Positions 57,208 through 64,000 of a stretch of 64,000 nt of DNA are shown piece after piece; the first letter of the stretch is position 1; each line of letters begins with the position of its first letter. Origin of the DNA: DATFDN01 sp963762525 (GTDB lineage: Bacteria; Pseudomonadota; Alphaproteobacteria; Acetobacterales; Acetobacteraceae). The notes below the pieces were generated by a model. The model did no database searches, was not told where the DNA came from, and was given only the letters and a program-made list of their open reading frames with translations. The position numbers and the translations under genes were made by a program. Where the stretch lies: positions 248,001 through 312,000 of the forward strand of contig CAVXKT010000002.1 of assembly GCA_963762525.1 (NCBI GenBank). The letters are read 5' to 3'.

Positions 57208-57944
57208 TCAGATGCCGCTGAACCAGTTGTAGCCCCGGTCGCCCCAGAACGTGCGCGGCCGATTGTTGGTGACGTAGATCGCGTTGACGAATTTCGGTCC
57301 CTTGAAACCGAGCTTGGTCGGCACGCGCATCTTGAACGGGTAGCCGTACTCAACCGGCAGCGTTCGATCGGCGAGCCTGAAGGCCATGATGGTCTGCGAA
57401 TGCAGCGCCGTCGGCATGTCAATGCCCTCGTAGTAGCCGTCGGCGCAGACGAAACCGACATACTTTGCGGTGAGGTCGGCGCCGGTCAGCTCCAGGAGGG
57501 CGCGCAGCGGGGTGCCGGTCCACTTGCCGATCATGCTCCAGCCCTCGACGCAGACATGGCGCGTGATCTGCGTCGTTTGCGGCAGGCTGTAGAGTTGATC
57601 GACCCGCCACGGCGCGCTTGTCGCCGATGAGGCCGGCGAGTTCGAGCTTGTAGGAGCCGGCATCCTGCACCGGCGCCTTTTCCTTGGGATACCAGGCGTT
57701 GTAGCGAAAATCGCTGACCGCCCGATCTCTCGGCGAAGGTCGGCGCCAGGCGCGCGGGATTGAACAGCGCCGCCTGCACCTTGTCGTTCCACCGCGAGAA
57801 GGCACCGAGCACGTTCTGCACCGGATCGTTGTAGGAGAGATCGCAGCCGGTCAGCAGCGTCAGGGCACCAAGGCTCAGGCTTCGGCGCAACGCGAAGCGG
57901 CGCTCAAGCTCGCGCAGCAGCGGTGCGAGCTCGGCCGGTTCCAT
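57208..57944 (-). pseudogene. Sulfite-oxidase-fold molybdoenzyme (MsrP/YedY-like), two frameshifts
   Basis: About 245 residues of the sulfite-oxidase catalytic domain: FRYNAWYPKE, SYKLELAGLI, HVCVEGWSMIGKW with the molybdenum-ligand cysteine, then ALLELTGADL and GYPFKMRVPTKLGFKGPKFV. A lipoprotein-like signal (LGALTLLTGC) replaces the usual Tat signal. Frame changes near 57735 and 57610, both one extra base. The adjacent b-type cytochrome is its likely electron partner. MsrP repairs methionine sulfoxide in periplasmic proteins; other substrates are possible. Confidence 0.8.
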
Positions 57945-57949
57945 CGTGC

Positions 57950-58627
57950 TCAGCGCCCGCCGTGCCGGACGCTGGCGCGGCCGAGCACCATGGCGACGAA
58001 GGTTTTCGGCACCAGCGCCACCAGCGCAATATGGACAAGCACGAACACCGAGATCGCGGTCATGAACAGGAAATGCACGAGGCGCGCCGACTGAAAGCCT
58101 CCGAACGCCTCGGTGAGCCAGGCAAGCTGCACGGGTTTCCAGATCGCCAGGCCGGACACAATCATGACCGCCAGCGCCAGCAGCACGCCCAGATAGAATG
58201 CCTTTTGCACGGCGTTGTATTCGCCCAGTCGATGAATAAGGCGAAACGTCGCGGCGGCGAAGAAGTCGCGCAGAAAGCTTCGGGGCGTCACCGGGAAGTA
58301 GCTGTGACGGAAGTGGCCGGACAGCAATCCATGCAACACGAAGATCACGAACCCCGCGGCCAGCAGCCATATGGCGGCGAAATGCCAGGCGATGGCGGTG
58401 GCGACGCCGGGATCGTTGTGCCAGGCGAGCGACACGTCGACGTCGTAGCCGAGCGCCGCCCAATCGGGGAAACGGAAACCGAAGATCGGCGCGGCGTTGT
58501 AGATGCCCCAACCGCTGCCGATCAGCGCCAGGACGGCGAACGCCATCAGCCAATGCGACAGGCGGCGGATCAGCGGATGTCGCTGTTCCTCGAGCTCGGC
58601 CGCCCGATGCTCGACCGTCACGCTCAT
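57950..58627 (-). CDS. b-type cytochrome, electron partner of the molybdoenzyme
   Basis: A 225-residue four-helix cytochrome b561/formate-dehydrogenase-gamma-like membrane protein: RRLSHWLMAFAVLALIGSG, AWHFAAIWLLAAGFVIFVLHG and ARLVHFLFMTAISVFVLVHI hold paired haem histidines. It should pass electrons from quinol to the adjacent molybdoenzyme. ATG 58627 overlaps the ModA-like stop (ATGA), and its own stop is 5 bp from the molybdoenzyme ATG, so the three are tightly coupled. Frame intact. Confidence 0.83.
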   Translation of the reverse strand: MSVTVEHRAAELEEQRHPLIRRLSHWLMAFAVLALIGSGWGIYNAAPIFGFRFPDWAALGYDVDVSLAWHNDPGVATAIAWHFAAIWLLAAGFVIFVLHGLLSGHFRHSYFPVTPRSFLRDFFAAATFRLIHRLGEYNAVQKAFYLGVLLALAVMIVSGLAIWKPVQLAWLTEAFGGFQSARLVHFLFMTAISVFVLVHIALVALVPKTFVAMVLGRASVRHGGR

Positions 58628-59361
58628 GTTGCTGGCGCCAACCCGGCTTCGCGCAGTCGCGCCCGCGCTTGCGCTGTCCGCAAGAACTCCAGGTAGCGCC
58701 CGGCGTTGGGGCTGCGGGTGACGGCGCTGATCGCGGCGGCATAGGGGATCGGGTCGGGCAGCAGCGCCGCGATCGACAGGCCCCATGTCCGGGCCTCCGT
58801 CGCGTGCATCAGTCCGACCCGCGCCGCCCCGCTGCGCACGAGGAATCCGACGTCCTCACCGTCCGCGGCACCCATGAGCTGGAAGGGGTATGGCGCCGTG
58901 AGGCCGAACCGCGCCAGCGCCGCCACGCCGTCGATCGTGGTGAGCGCGGTGGCGTCCGGCATGGCGAGCGGGCCGGCGCCGATCAGCGCGCGGGGATCAT
59001 TCGCGCCAGCCTGATCGGCCCCCACCACGAGCGCCAATCGGTCATTGCCGATCGTCACGCGATCGCCCGGCTTCACCAATTGCCGCCGTTCGCCCTCGTC
59101 GAGGGCTGCCGGCGAGCTGACCAGGATGTCGTTCTGCGTCGTGCGCTCGATTTGCGCGAGCATCATCCACGGCGCGGCACAGAAGACGTTGGTTCTCACG
59201 TCGAATCCCCGCCCCACCGACCCGATCGCTCCGCGCAGCGGCGGATCGCAATAGACGATCACGTTCGGTGCCGTGCTGCCGTCGGCGTGCGCGGGGCCGC
59301 CCGGCCCGATCGCCATCGGCGACAGCGCAATCGCGCGCAGGGCGGCCCGACGCTTCAGCAT
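58624..59361 (-). CDS. ModA-like periplasmic molybdate/solute-binding protein
   Basis: A 245-residue exported binding protein. An N-terminal signal (RRAALRAIALSPMAIGPGG, ending HADG) precedes a ModA-type fold: NVIVYCDPPLRGAIGSV, QIERTTQNDILVSSPAALDEG and TIGNDRLALVVG match the ModA pattern of anion site and hinge. No ModB or ModC is near, so it may deliver or sense molybdate or another oxyanion for the molybdoenzyme encoded two genes downstream (inference). Starts 16 bp behind the repeat-peptide stop. Confidence 0.78.
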   Translation of the reverse strand: MLKRRAALRAIALSPMAIGPGGPAHADGSTAPNVIVYCDPPLRGAIGSVGRGFDVRTNVFCAAPWMMLAQIERTTQNDILVSSPAALDEGERRQLVKPGDRVTIGNDRLALVVGADQAGANDPRALIGAGPLAMPDATALTTIDGVAALARFGLTAPYPFQLMGAADGEDVGFLVRSGAARVGLMHATEARTWGLSIAALLPDPIPYAAAISAVTRSPNAGRYLEFLRTAQARARLREAGLAPAT

Positions 59362-59377
59362 CCGAGATCGGATGCAA

Positions 59378-59656
59378 TCAGCAGTTGGAGGCGACCTTGG
59401 TGCCCAACTGCTCCTGATCGCTCTTCTGTGCCTTGCCGATATTCTGGCCGAGCTGCTCCTGATCGCTCTTCTGCGCCTTGCCGATGTTCTGGCCGAGCTG
59501 CTCCTGATCGCTCTTCTGCGCCTTGCCGATGTTTTGGCCGAGCTGCTCCTGATCGGTCTTCTGTGCGCAACCGGTGGCGGCGAACGCAAGCGGTCCGGCA
59601 GCGAAGGTCAGCCCGAGCCCCAAGGCCAGGGCGGCGGCGGTGCGGGTGAAGGTCAT
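59378..59656 (-). CDS. Small secreted protein of 15-residue repeats between two cysteines
   Basis: A 92-residue protein: signal peptide (MTFTRTAAALALGLGLTFAA, about residues 1-27), Cys30, three full copies of QKSDQEQLGQNIGKA (residues 32-76) and a fourth half copy, ending TKVASNC with Cys92. The mature peptide is polar, highly repetitive, predicted helical, and its two cysteines could close a loop or link chains. I know no family. ATG 59656 follows AGGAG. It heads a nine-gene operon behind a perfect GTAACC-N16-CGAA site. Confidence 0.72.
   Translation of the reverse strand: MTFTRTAAALALGLGLTFAAGPLAFAATGCAQKTDQEQLGQNIGKAQKSDQEQLGQNIGKAQKSDQEQLGQNIGKAQKSDQEQLGTKVASNC
59402..59563. repeat. 45-bp tandem coding repeats
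   Basis: Three nearly identical 45-bp units and a partial fourth encode the QKSDQEQLGQNIGKA repeats. Units differ by single bases, mostly synonymous (for example GATATT versus GATGTT reading of N-I), showing selection on the protein repeat or recent expansion. Confidence 0.85.
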
Positions 59657-59736
59657 GCTTCTCTCCTCTTGTTCGATATGGACGGATTGTAGGCGGCTTC
59701 GGAACTGCAAGGAATGCCGCCGTATTCACAACTCTG

Positions 59737-59762
59737 TTCGCAAGTCCATGCCGCCGGGTTAC
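59737..59762 (-). promoter_or_regulatory. ECF-type promoter, GTAACC-N16-CGAA
   Basis: On the minus strand GTAACC (59762-59757) is followed by 16 bases and CGAA (59740-59737). From memory this equals the promoter pattern reported for Caulobacter sigma-F, whose regulon includes a YedY-like molybdoenzyme. It faces the repeat-peptide operon, about 80 bp ahead of ATG 59656, while the ECF sigma gene is divergent. Confidence 0.65.
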
Positions 59763-59822
59763 CCGTCCGCTTCCGGGAAATTGCCGGTCGCGCATGATGC
59801 CGCTGGGCGGTAGGATGATCGG

Positions 59823-60425
59823 ATGGCGGTGGCGGAATCGGCGCCGGACCCGGGCCGCCGGGAGTTCGAGGCCCGGCTGGCGGCTCTGATGAGAACGGCC
59901 CAGAACGGGGACCCGGCGGCTTATCAGGTGCTGCTGCGGGCGTGTCTGCCCGTTATCGCCGCCGCGGCGCGGCGACTTGGCGTGCCGGAGCGACAGGTCG
60001 ATGATGTGGTGCAGGACGTGCTGCTGACGGTGCATCGGGTCCGACAAACCTACGATCCGGCGCGCCCGTTCCTGCCCTGGCTCCGCGCCATTGCCCAACG
60101 CCGGGCGATCGATGCGCTGCGCCGGCACGCGCGTCAGGGCGGGCGCGAACTGCACGATCCGGTGGCGTACGAAAGCCATGCCGACGCCTCGCCCGGCGCC
60201 GGGCAGGCGCTGGAGTTCGCCGATCGCATGCGCGATCTGCGCGCCGCCGTCGCCGCGCTGCCGGCCGGGCAGCGGCAAGCCGTCGAGCGCCTGGCACTGG
60301 GCGAACAATCGCTCGAGGAGGCGGCAACGGCCACCGGGCGCAGCAAGGGAGCGTTAAAGGTCAACCTGCATCGGGCGCTGAAATCACTGCGGGAGCGGCT
60401 GGGCGTGGGATCGGCCGATGTCTGA
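59823..60425 (+). CDS. ECF RNA polymerase sigma factor (SigF-like)
   Basis: A 200-residue ECF sigma factor. Region 2 has RRLGVPERQVDDVVQDVLLTVHR and RPFLPWLRAIAQRRAIDALRR; region 4 has LPAGQRQAVERLALGEQSLEEAA and GRSKGALKVNLHRALKSLRE. It overlaps an NrsF-type anti-sigma gene by 8 bp. It probably drives the divergent GTAACC-N16-CGAA promoter. Frame intact; ATG 59823 gives the normal length. Confidence 0.88.
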   Translation: MAVAESAPDPGRREFEARLAALMRTAQNGDPAAYQVLLRACLPVIAAAARRLGVPERQVDDVVQDVLLTVHRVRQTYDPARPFLPWLRAIAQRRAIDALRRHARQGGRELHDPVAYESHADASPGAGQALEFADRMRDLRAAVAALPAGQRQAVERLALGEQSLEEAATATGRSKGALKVNLHRALKSLRERLGVGSADV

Positions 60426-61089
60426 CATTACCAACCACGAGGAGCTGATTTGCTCGCTCGCCGCCGACCTCCGGCCGGTGCGGCGGCTGTTGCCGCCCTG
60501 GCTGCGCGCGTTTTGCTGGCTCGCGGTGGTGGTGGCGCTCGGTGCGGCGCTCGCCTCGTTCGCCGATTGGGCCGCGCTGCGCCACCGCCTGGAGACGGTT
60601 CCGGACATGTGGCTCGCCGTGCTCGGCTCCGGCTTGACGGCGATCCTTGCCGCCGTGGCGGCGTTCGAGACCGCGGTGCCGGATCGCAAACCGGCTTGGG
60701 CGCTGCTGCCCGCTCCGGCGGTGTTGCTGTGGGTGGGCGCGAGCGGTCTCGGCTGCCTGCGGGATTGGATCGTGCCCGGCACGACCGCGGCCACAATGGG
60801 CGAGACCCGCGCATGTCTCGCCTTCATCGTGGGATTGTCGCTGCCGCTCTCCGCCCTGCTGCTGCTGATGCTGCGCCGCGCCGCGCCGCTGCGTCCCGAG
60901 CTGACGGCCGTTCTCGGCGGCCTCGCGGCCGCTTCGGCGGCGGCGACCCTGCTCAACTTCTTCCACCCCTACGACGCGGCCGCGACCGACCTCGCGGTTC
61001 ACGCGCTGGCGGTGCTGGGAGTGGTCCTGGGCTGCCGCGCGTTAGGCGCTCGCGCGTTGGCATCCGGGGCGGGGCTACCCGCTTCGTAG
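60418..61089 (+). CDS. nrsF: NrsF/DUF1109 anti-sigma membrane protein
   Basis: A 223-residue, six-helix inner-membrane protein of the NrsF (DUF1109) family: SLAADLRPVRRLLPPWLRAF at the cytosolic N-terminus, then paired hydrophobic helices, with conserved cysteines in LGCLRDW and RACLAF that could sense oxidants or metals. NrsF proteins hold SigF-type ECF sigma factors inactive. Its start overlaps the sigma gene stop. It converges on the glycosyltransferase at 61075. Confidence 0.85.
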   Translation: MSDITNHEELICSLAADLRPVRRLLPPWLRAFCWLAVVVALGAALASFADWAALRHRLETVPDMWLAVLGSGLTAILAAVAAFETAVPDRKPAWALLPAPAVLLWVGASGLGCLRDWIVPGTTAATMGETRACLAFIVGLSLPLSALLLLMLRRAAPLRPELTAVLGGLAAASAAATLLNFFHPYDAAATDLAVHALAVLGVVLGCRALGARALASGAGLPAS

Positions 61090-61777
61090 TTCGACGCCCA
61101 CGCGCACCAACGTCGCGATGATACGCCCACCCGCCTTCAGCGTACCGCGCCAGTTGCCCGCGACCTTCGAGTATCCGGCGATGCGCCGACGGTAGGGCAG
61201 CGGCACCTCCCGTATCCGCAATCCGGCGGCGGCGGCGCGCATCTGCATCTCCAGGTTCCAGCCGTACGTCATTTCCCGCATTCCCAGCGCCGCCAGGCGG
61301 TCCAGGCGGATGGCGCGGAAGGCGCACATGTCGGAATAGCGGACGCCGCTCAACCAGCCGATCGCGCGCCCGATCAACAGGCCGGCGAGCACCTGATGGG
61401 CGCCCATGCTGCCCTTCTCGCGGCGGCCGAGGGCGCGCGAGGCGAGCACGAAGTCCGCCGCATCGTCGCGCACCGGCCCGATGATCCGCCCCGCCTCCTC
61501 GGCGGCATCGGCGCCGTCGCCGTCGAGGAACAGCACGATCTCGGCCCCCCGCGCACGCGCGCGCTCGGCGCCGCTCAGGCATGCACGGCCGTAGCCGCGC
61601 CGCAGCTCGATCAACACCTCGGCGCCGGCCGCGCGGGCTTCATCCACGGTGCCGTCACGGCTGCCGCCATCGACGACGATCACCGAGTTCAACCACCTCT
61701 CGCGGCAGGCGGCGCACCGTCGCCCCGATCGCGCCCGCCTCGTTCAGTGCCGGGATGACCGCGGCGACGCGGATCAC
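61075..61777 (-). pseudogene. Family 2 glycosyltransferase, N-terminal frameshift
   Basis: About 233 residues of a GT2 (DPM synthase-like) transferase: VAAVIPALNEAGAIG in the first frame, then SVIVVDGGSRDGTV, GYGRACLSG and LFLDGDGADAAEE (DxD) in the second. RYSDMCAFRAIR, YGWNLEMQMRAAAAGL follow. One extra base near 61685 breaks the frame. GTG 61777 is placed by the ALNEAG N-terminus, seven bases behind the radical SAM stop. It would add a sugar to a lipid or surface acceptor. Confidence 0.8.
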
Positions 61778-61783
61778 CAAGCC

Positions 61784-62833
61784 CTACAGGCTCCAGCGCA
61801 GGCCGCAATTCCGGCAAGGCAGCGGCGGGGTCTCGCCCAGCAATGCGCCGCGAAACTCGCGATAATCCGTGCCGTTCCAGATCTCGTGCAGCGTCTGCCG
61901 GGTGGCGTCGCCCAAGGTGTAGCTGTCGTAGCCGCGCGCCGAGAACGGGGCGATGCAGCACGGCAGGGCGCGGCCATGCGCGGTAAAGTACATCAGCGAC
62001 CATGGCCGCCGGCAAAGCGACCACGGGCGCTCGTCCTGCTCGCGCTTGAGGCTCAGCTCCGGCTCAGTGGCGCCGGAGGCGTCGAGCGTCACGCCGAGCT
62101 CGGCGCCAAGCGCGCGCGCCGCCTCGATCGCCGCCTGCTCCTCGGCTTGCGCCCGCTCGAACAGCGCCGACTCGGATCGCGCCATGCCGAAACCAGCCTC
62201 GTCGAACACCAGCCGCTGCAAATGCACTTCCCGCACGCCCATATCGGCGGCGAGGCGCACGAAATCGGGGAGCTGGCCGATCGTCTGCTTCATCCCGGTG
62301 AGCCAGAGCGAGACCAGCGGCGTCGTCGCGTCCGCCGCCCGCTGAAAATCGACAAGCCGGCGTACATCGCGCACGATACGAACGAAGAAGTCGCGCCCGC
62401 GCACTTCCCGATAGGTCGCCGCATTGGCCGCATCGAGCGAAACGCGCAATTCATCGAGCCCGGTGTCGATCAGCTCGCGGAACCGCGAGGGACGCAGCAG
62501 CGTGCCGTTGGTGTTGAACAGCACATAGACGCCGCGATCCTTGAGATAGCGGATCATGCGCGGCAGCTCACGCACCAGCATCGGCTCGCCGACGCCGTGT
62601 AGCACCACGCGCGCCAAATCGGGGACCTGATCGACGATGCGCGTGAACAGCGACCAGCTCATATCCGCGGGCGGTTCCAGCGCCTCGAAGGTGCGCGGGC
62701 AGGTCTCGCACAACAGATTGCAGCGGTTGGTCACCTCCAGATAGAGGCAGACGGGCGGCCTCTCGGCGAATACGCCGCGCCGGCCGACATCTTCAAAATA
62801 CCGCCGCGGATCCTTCAGGGTGGTGGCGGGCAA
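61784..62833 (-). CDS. Radical SAM/SPASM domain protein
   Basis: A 349-residue radical SAM enzyme. The 4Fe-4S motif is CNLLCETC (CxxxCxxC), near residue 36; later HGVGEPML, NTNGTLL and a C-terminal SPASM-type cysteine set (CRRPWS, PCCIAPF, CRNCGL) for extra clusters. The TTG at 62833 is preferred (GGAGAG five bases before), overlapping the GT-C gene by 19 bp. The substrate is unknown; position among glycosyltransferases suggests surface-sugar or lipid work. Confidence 0.82.
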   Translation of the reverse strand: MPATTLKDPRRYFEDVGRRGVFAERPPVCLYLEVTNRCNLLCETCPRTFEALEPPADMSWSLFTRIVDQVPDLARVVLHGVGEPMLVRELPRMIRYLKDRGVYVLFNTNGTLLRPSRFRELIDTGLDELRVSLDAANAATYREVRGRDFFVRIVRDVRRLVDFQRAADATTPLVSLWLTGMKQTIGQLPDFVRLAADMGVREVHLQRLVFDEAGFGMARSESALFERAQAEEQAAIEAARALGAELGVTLDASGATEPELSLKREQDERPWSLCRRPWSLMYFTAHGRALPCCIAPFSARGYDSYTLGDATRQTLHEIWNGTDYREFRGALLGETPPLPCRNCGLRWSL

Positions 62834-64000
62834 TGGCGCTCTCCAATGGTTCCGTCCGGCAACATCGGGCCGGGTGCGGCGTCCCGCAAGTCCACGGCTG
62901 CCAACACGAGCGCCGGGACATAGACCAGCGACGCCCAAATGAACCTTTCGTGCAGCGGGTCGAGATAGAGCATCAACGGCGCGACCGAGAGCCAGACGAC
63001 CGAACGCCAGGGACGCAGGCAAGCCGGCAGGGCGAGCCAGACGAAATACCACGGATAGTGGGGGCTGATCGCCGCGATCACGCAGGCCGCCAGGATTGCC
63101 GCATCGCTTCCTATTCGCACCACATCGGCTTCCGGTTTCGCGGGACGCGGACGAAACACGATCCACGCCGCGAGGCAGATCAGGGCGAACGCGATCATGC
63201 CCAGATAGGCAAACGCCGCGGCTTCCGGCAGCGGCATCAATTCGCCGATGCCGGCGAGCAACCAGATGCCGCCGCCGGCTTCAATCCCTTCCTCGCCGCC
63301 ATAGCCCGGCAGAAAGCCCAGAACTTTCCGGCCCACGCCGAGATAGGGGAGATAGAGCAGGACCACGGTGACCATGAAAGCGAGCGGAAGGCGCCGGTCC
63401 CATCGCCGCCACAGCGCGGGCGCGATCGCGACGGGGAGGAATTTGATCAGCACGGCGGCGCCTAGCGCCGCGCCGGCCCAGACATGGCGCTTGCGTCCGC
63501 GCGCCCACAGCGCCAAGGCGATGAAGCCGATCGCCGCCGCGTCGATGTGCCCGTTGCCGGCGAAGCACCACGCGGCGAGCGGATTCCAGGCATAGATCAG
63601 CAGCCGCGCCGGCGGCAGGCCGGCGATCGCCAGCAGCCGCAGCATGGCGAGCATCGCCATCGCCTCGAACGCCACCATGGCAAGCTTCATCGCCAGCGGG
63701 GTTCGACTGAGCCGCGCGACAATGGCGAACACCATCTGCGCGGCCGGCGGGTAGATCGTCGGCGCATAGTCGCGGCGATTGACGTGCGGGTAGATCGCCG
63801 GGTCGCGCAGTTTTGCCAGTGCCGGATCGGCTGGGATGTAGCGATAGGGATTGATGCCCGCCGTTTGCACCTCGCCGTCCCAGACGTAGCGGAACAAATC
63901 GCTGGACAGGAAAGGGTAGGCGCCGAGCAGCGGCAGGCGCATCGCGGCGGCGACGAGGAGGACCAGCCCGAGCGAGGCGCGCCCGGCAGCCGGGCGGCGC
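62815..64000 (-). CDS. GT-C/GT87-like polyprenyl glycosyltransferase, partial at right edge
   Basis: At least 395 residues of a multi-spanning GT-C-fold transferase, open to the right edge. Seen: GAYPFLSSDLFRYVWDGEVQ with NPYRYIPAD (first-loop acidic site of GT-C enzymes), IYPPAAQMVFAI, WNPLAAWCFAGNGHIDA and HYPWYFVWLALPA. It would use a polyprenyl-phosphate sugar donor in the membrane. The in-frame ATG 63942 lies inside the conserved first part, so the true start is likely beyond the window. The radical SAM gene follows with overlap. Confidence 0.78.
   Translation of the reverse strand, partial: RRPAAGRASLGLVLLVAAAMRLPLLGAYPFLSSDLFRYVWDGEVQTAGINPYRYIPADPALAKLRDPAIYPHVNRRDYAPTIYPPAAQMVFAIVARLSRTPLAMKLAMVAFEAMAMLAMLRLLAIAGLPPARLLIYAWNPLAAWCFAGNGHIDAAAIGFIALALWARGRKRHVWAGAALGAAVLIKFLPVAIAPALWRRWDRRLPLAFMVTVVLLYLPYLGVGRKVLGFLPGYGGEEGIEAGGGIWLLAGIGELMPLPEAAAFAYLGMIAFALICLAAWIVFRPRPAKPEADVVRIGSDAAILAACVIAAISPHYPWYFVWLALPACLRPWRSVVWLSVAPLMLYLDPLHERFIWASLVYVPALVLAAVDLRDAAPGPMLPDGTIGERHCPPPP

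Noticed and set aside
4228..61777. Programmed +1 frameshifting as a genome-wide feature
   Set aside because: The shift sites have no common slippery codon, stop or downstream structure, and inserted bases include all four nucleotides.
1..64000. tRNA or rRNA genes
   Set aside because: I looked for T-loop and acceptor patterns and ribosomal cores in the gaps and saw none.

Overview
The window is GC-rich, gene-dense bacterial DNA. Gene content points to an alphaproteobacterium, most likely Rhodospirillales/Acetobacteraceae: an Hsp20-DUF1150 pair, an ECF sigma factor with an NrsF (DUF1109) anti-sigma partner, a ligase-associated helicase-PdeM pair, LivK-type binding proteins and phosphoketolase with acetate kinase. 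The family assignment is inferred. I saw no rRNA, tRNA, CRISPR array, integrase or intact transposase.

Layout. 0-8.6 kb: a D-2-hydroxyacid dehydrogenase, a RES-Xre toxin-antitoxin pair, two MDR oxidoreductases, phnW with formate-THF ligase, and a DHA2 transporter. 8.6-16.9 kb is the accessory part: fragments of the transporter gene and of an RTX/EF-hand gene are duplicated and rearranged, three unfamiliar small genes with AT-richer stretches lie between them, a roughly 45-bp motif occurs three times, and the block ends in a full RTX-type protein of about 1350 residues whose start overlaps the third small gene. 16.9-37.7 kb: mostly sugar-acid, acyl-CoA and carboxylate metabolism (MFS with a divergent TetR and two palindromic sites, UxaA hydratase, acyl-CoA dehydrogenase, amidase, uronate dehydrogenase, LivK-like protein, SDR, b561-dihaem cytochrome, CobW GTPase, TPP enzyme with oxaloacetate decarboxylase), then a small heat-shock locus and a ureohydrolase. 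37.7-46.6 kb: acetate kinase and phosphoketolase, an FAD dehydrogenase, an HpcH aldolase, a methyltransferase and a kinase, and VapC. 46.6-53.4 kb: DNA-repair helicase and PdeM, small lipoproteins, a lytic transglycosylase. 53.4-59.7 kb: nine co-directional minus-strand genes with gaps of 23 bp or less, headed by a secreted 15-residue-repeat peptide and containing a ModA-like binding protein, a b-type cytochrome and a sulfite-oxidase-fold molybdoenzyme. A perfect GTAACC-N16-CGAA site precedes them, and the ECF sigma-NrsF pair is encoded divergently. 59.8-64 kb: sigma/anti-sigma, then a glycosyltransferase, radical SAM protein and GT-C transferase that runs off the right edge.

About twenty otherwise well-conserved genes are interrupted by single-base frameshifts, nearly all equivalent to one extra base. 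Genes such as the 817-residue helicase are intact. The insertion bias and lack of a shared slippery motif suggest uncorrected sequencing errors rather than real decay; these genes are typed as pseudogenes as read, with the inferred full span given.

The two loci most worth following up are the ECF/NrsF-linked molybdoenzyme-repeat-peptide operon and the RTX locus with its coupled and neighbouring orphan genes.
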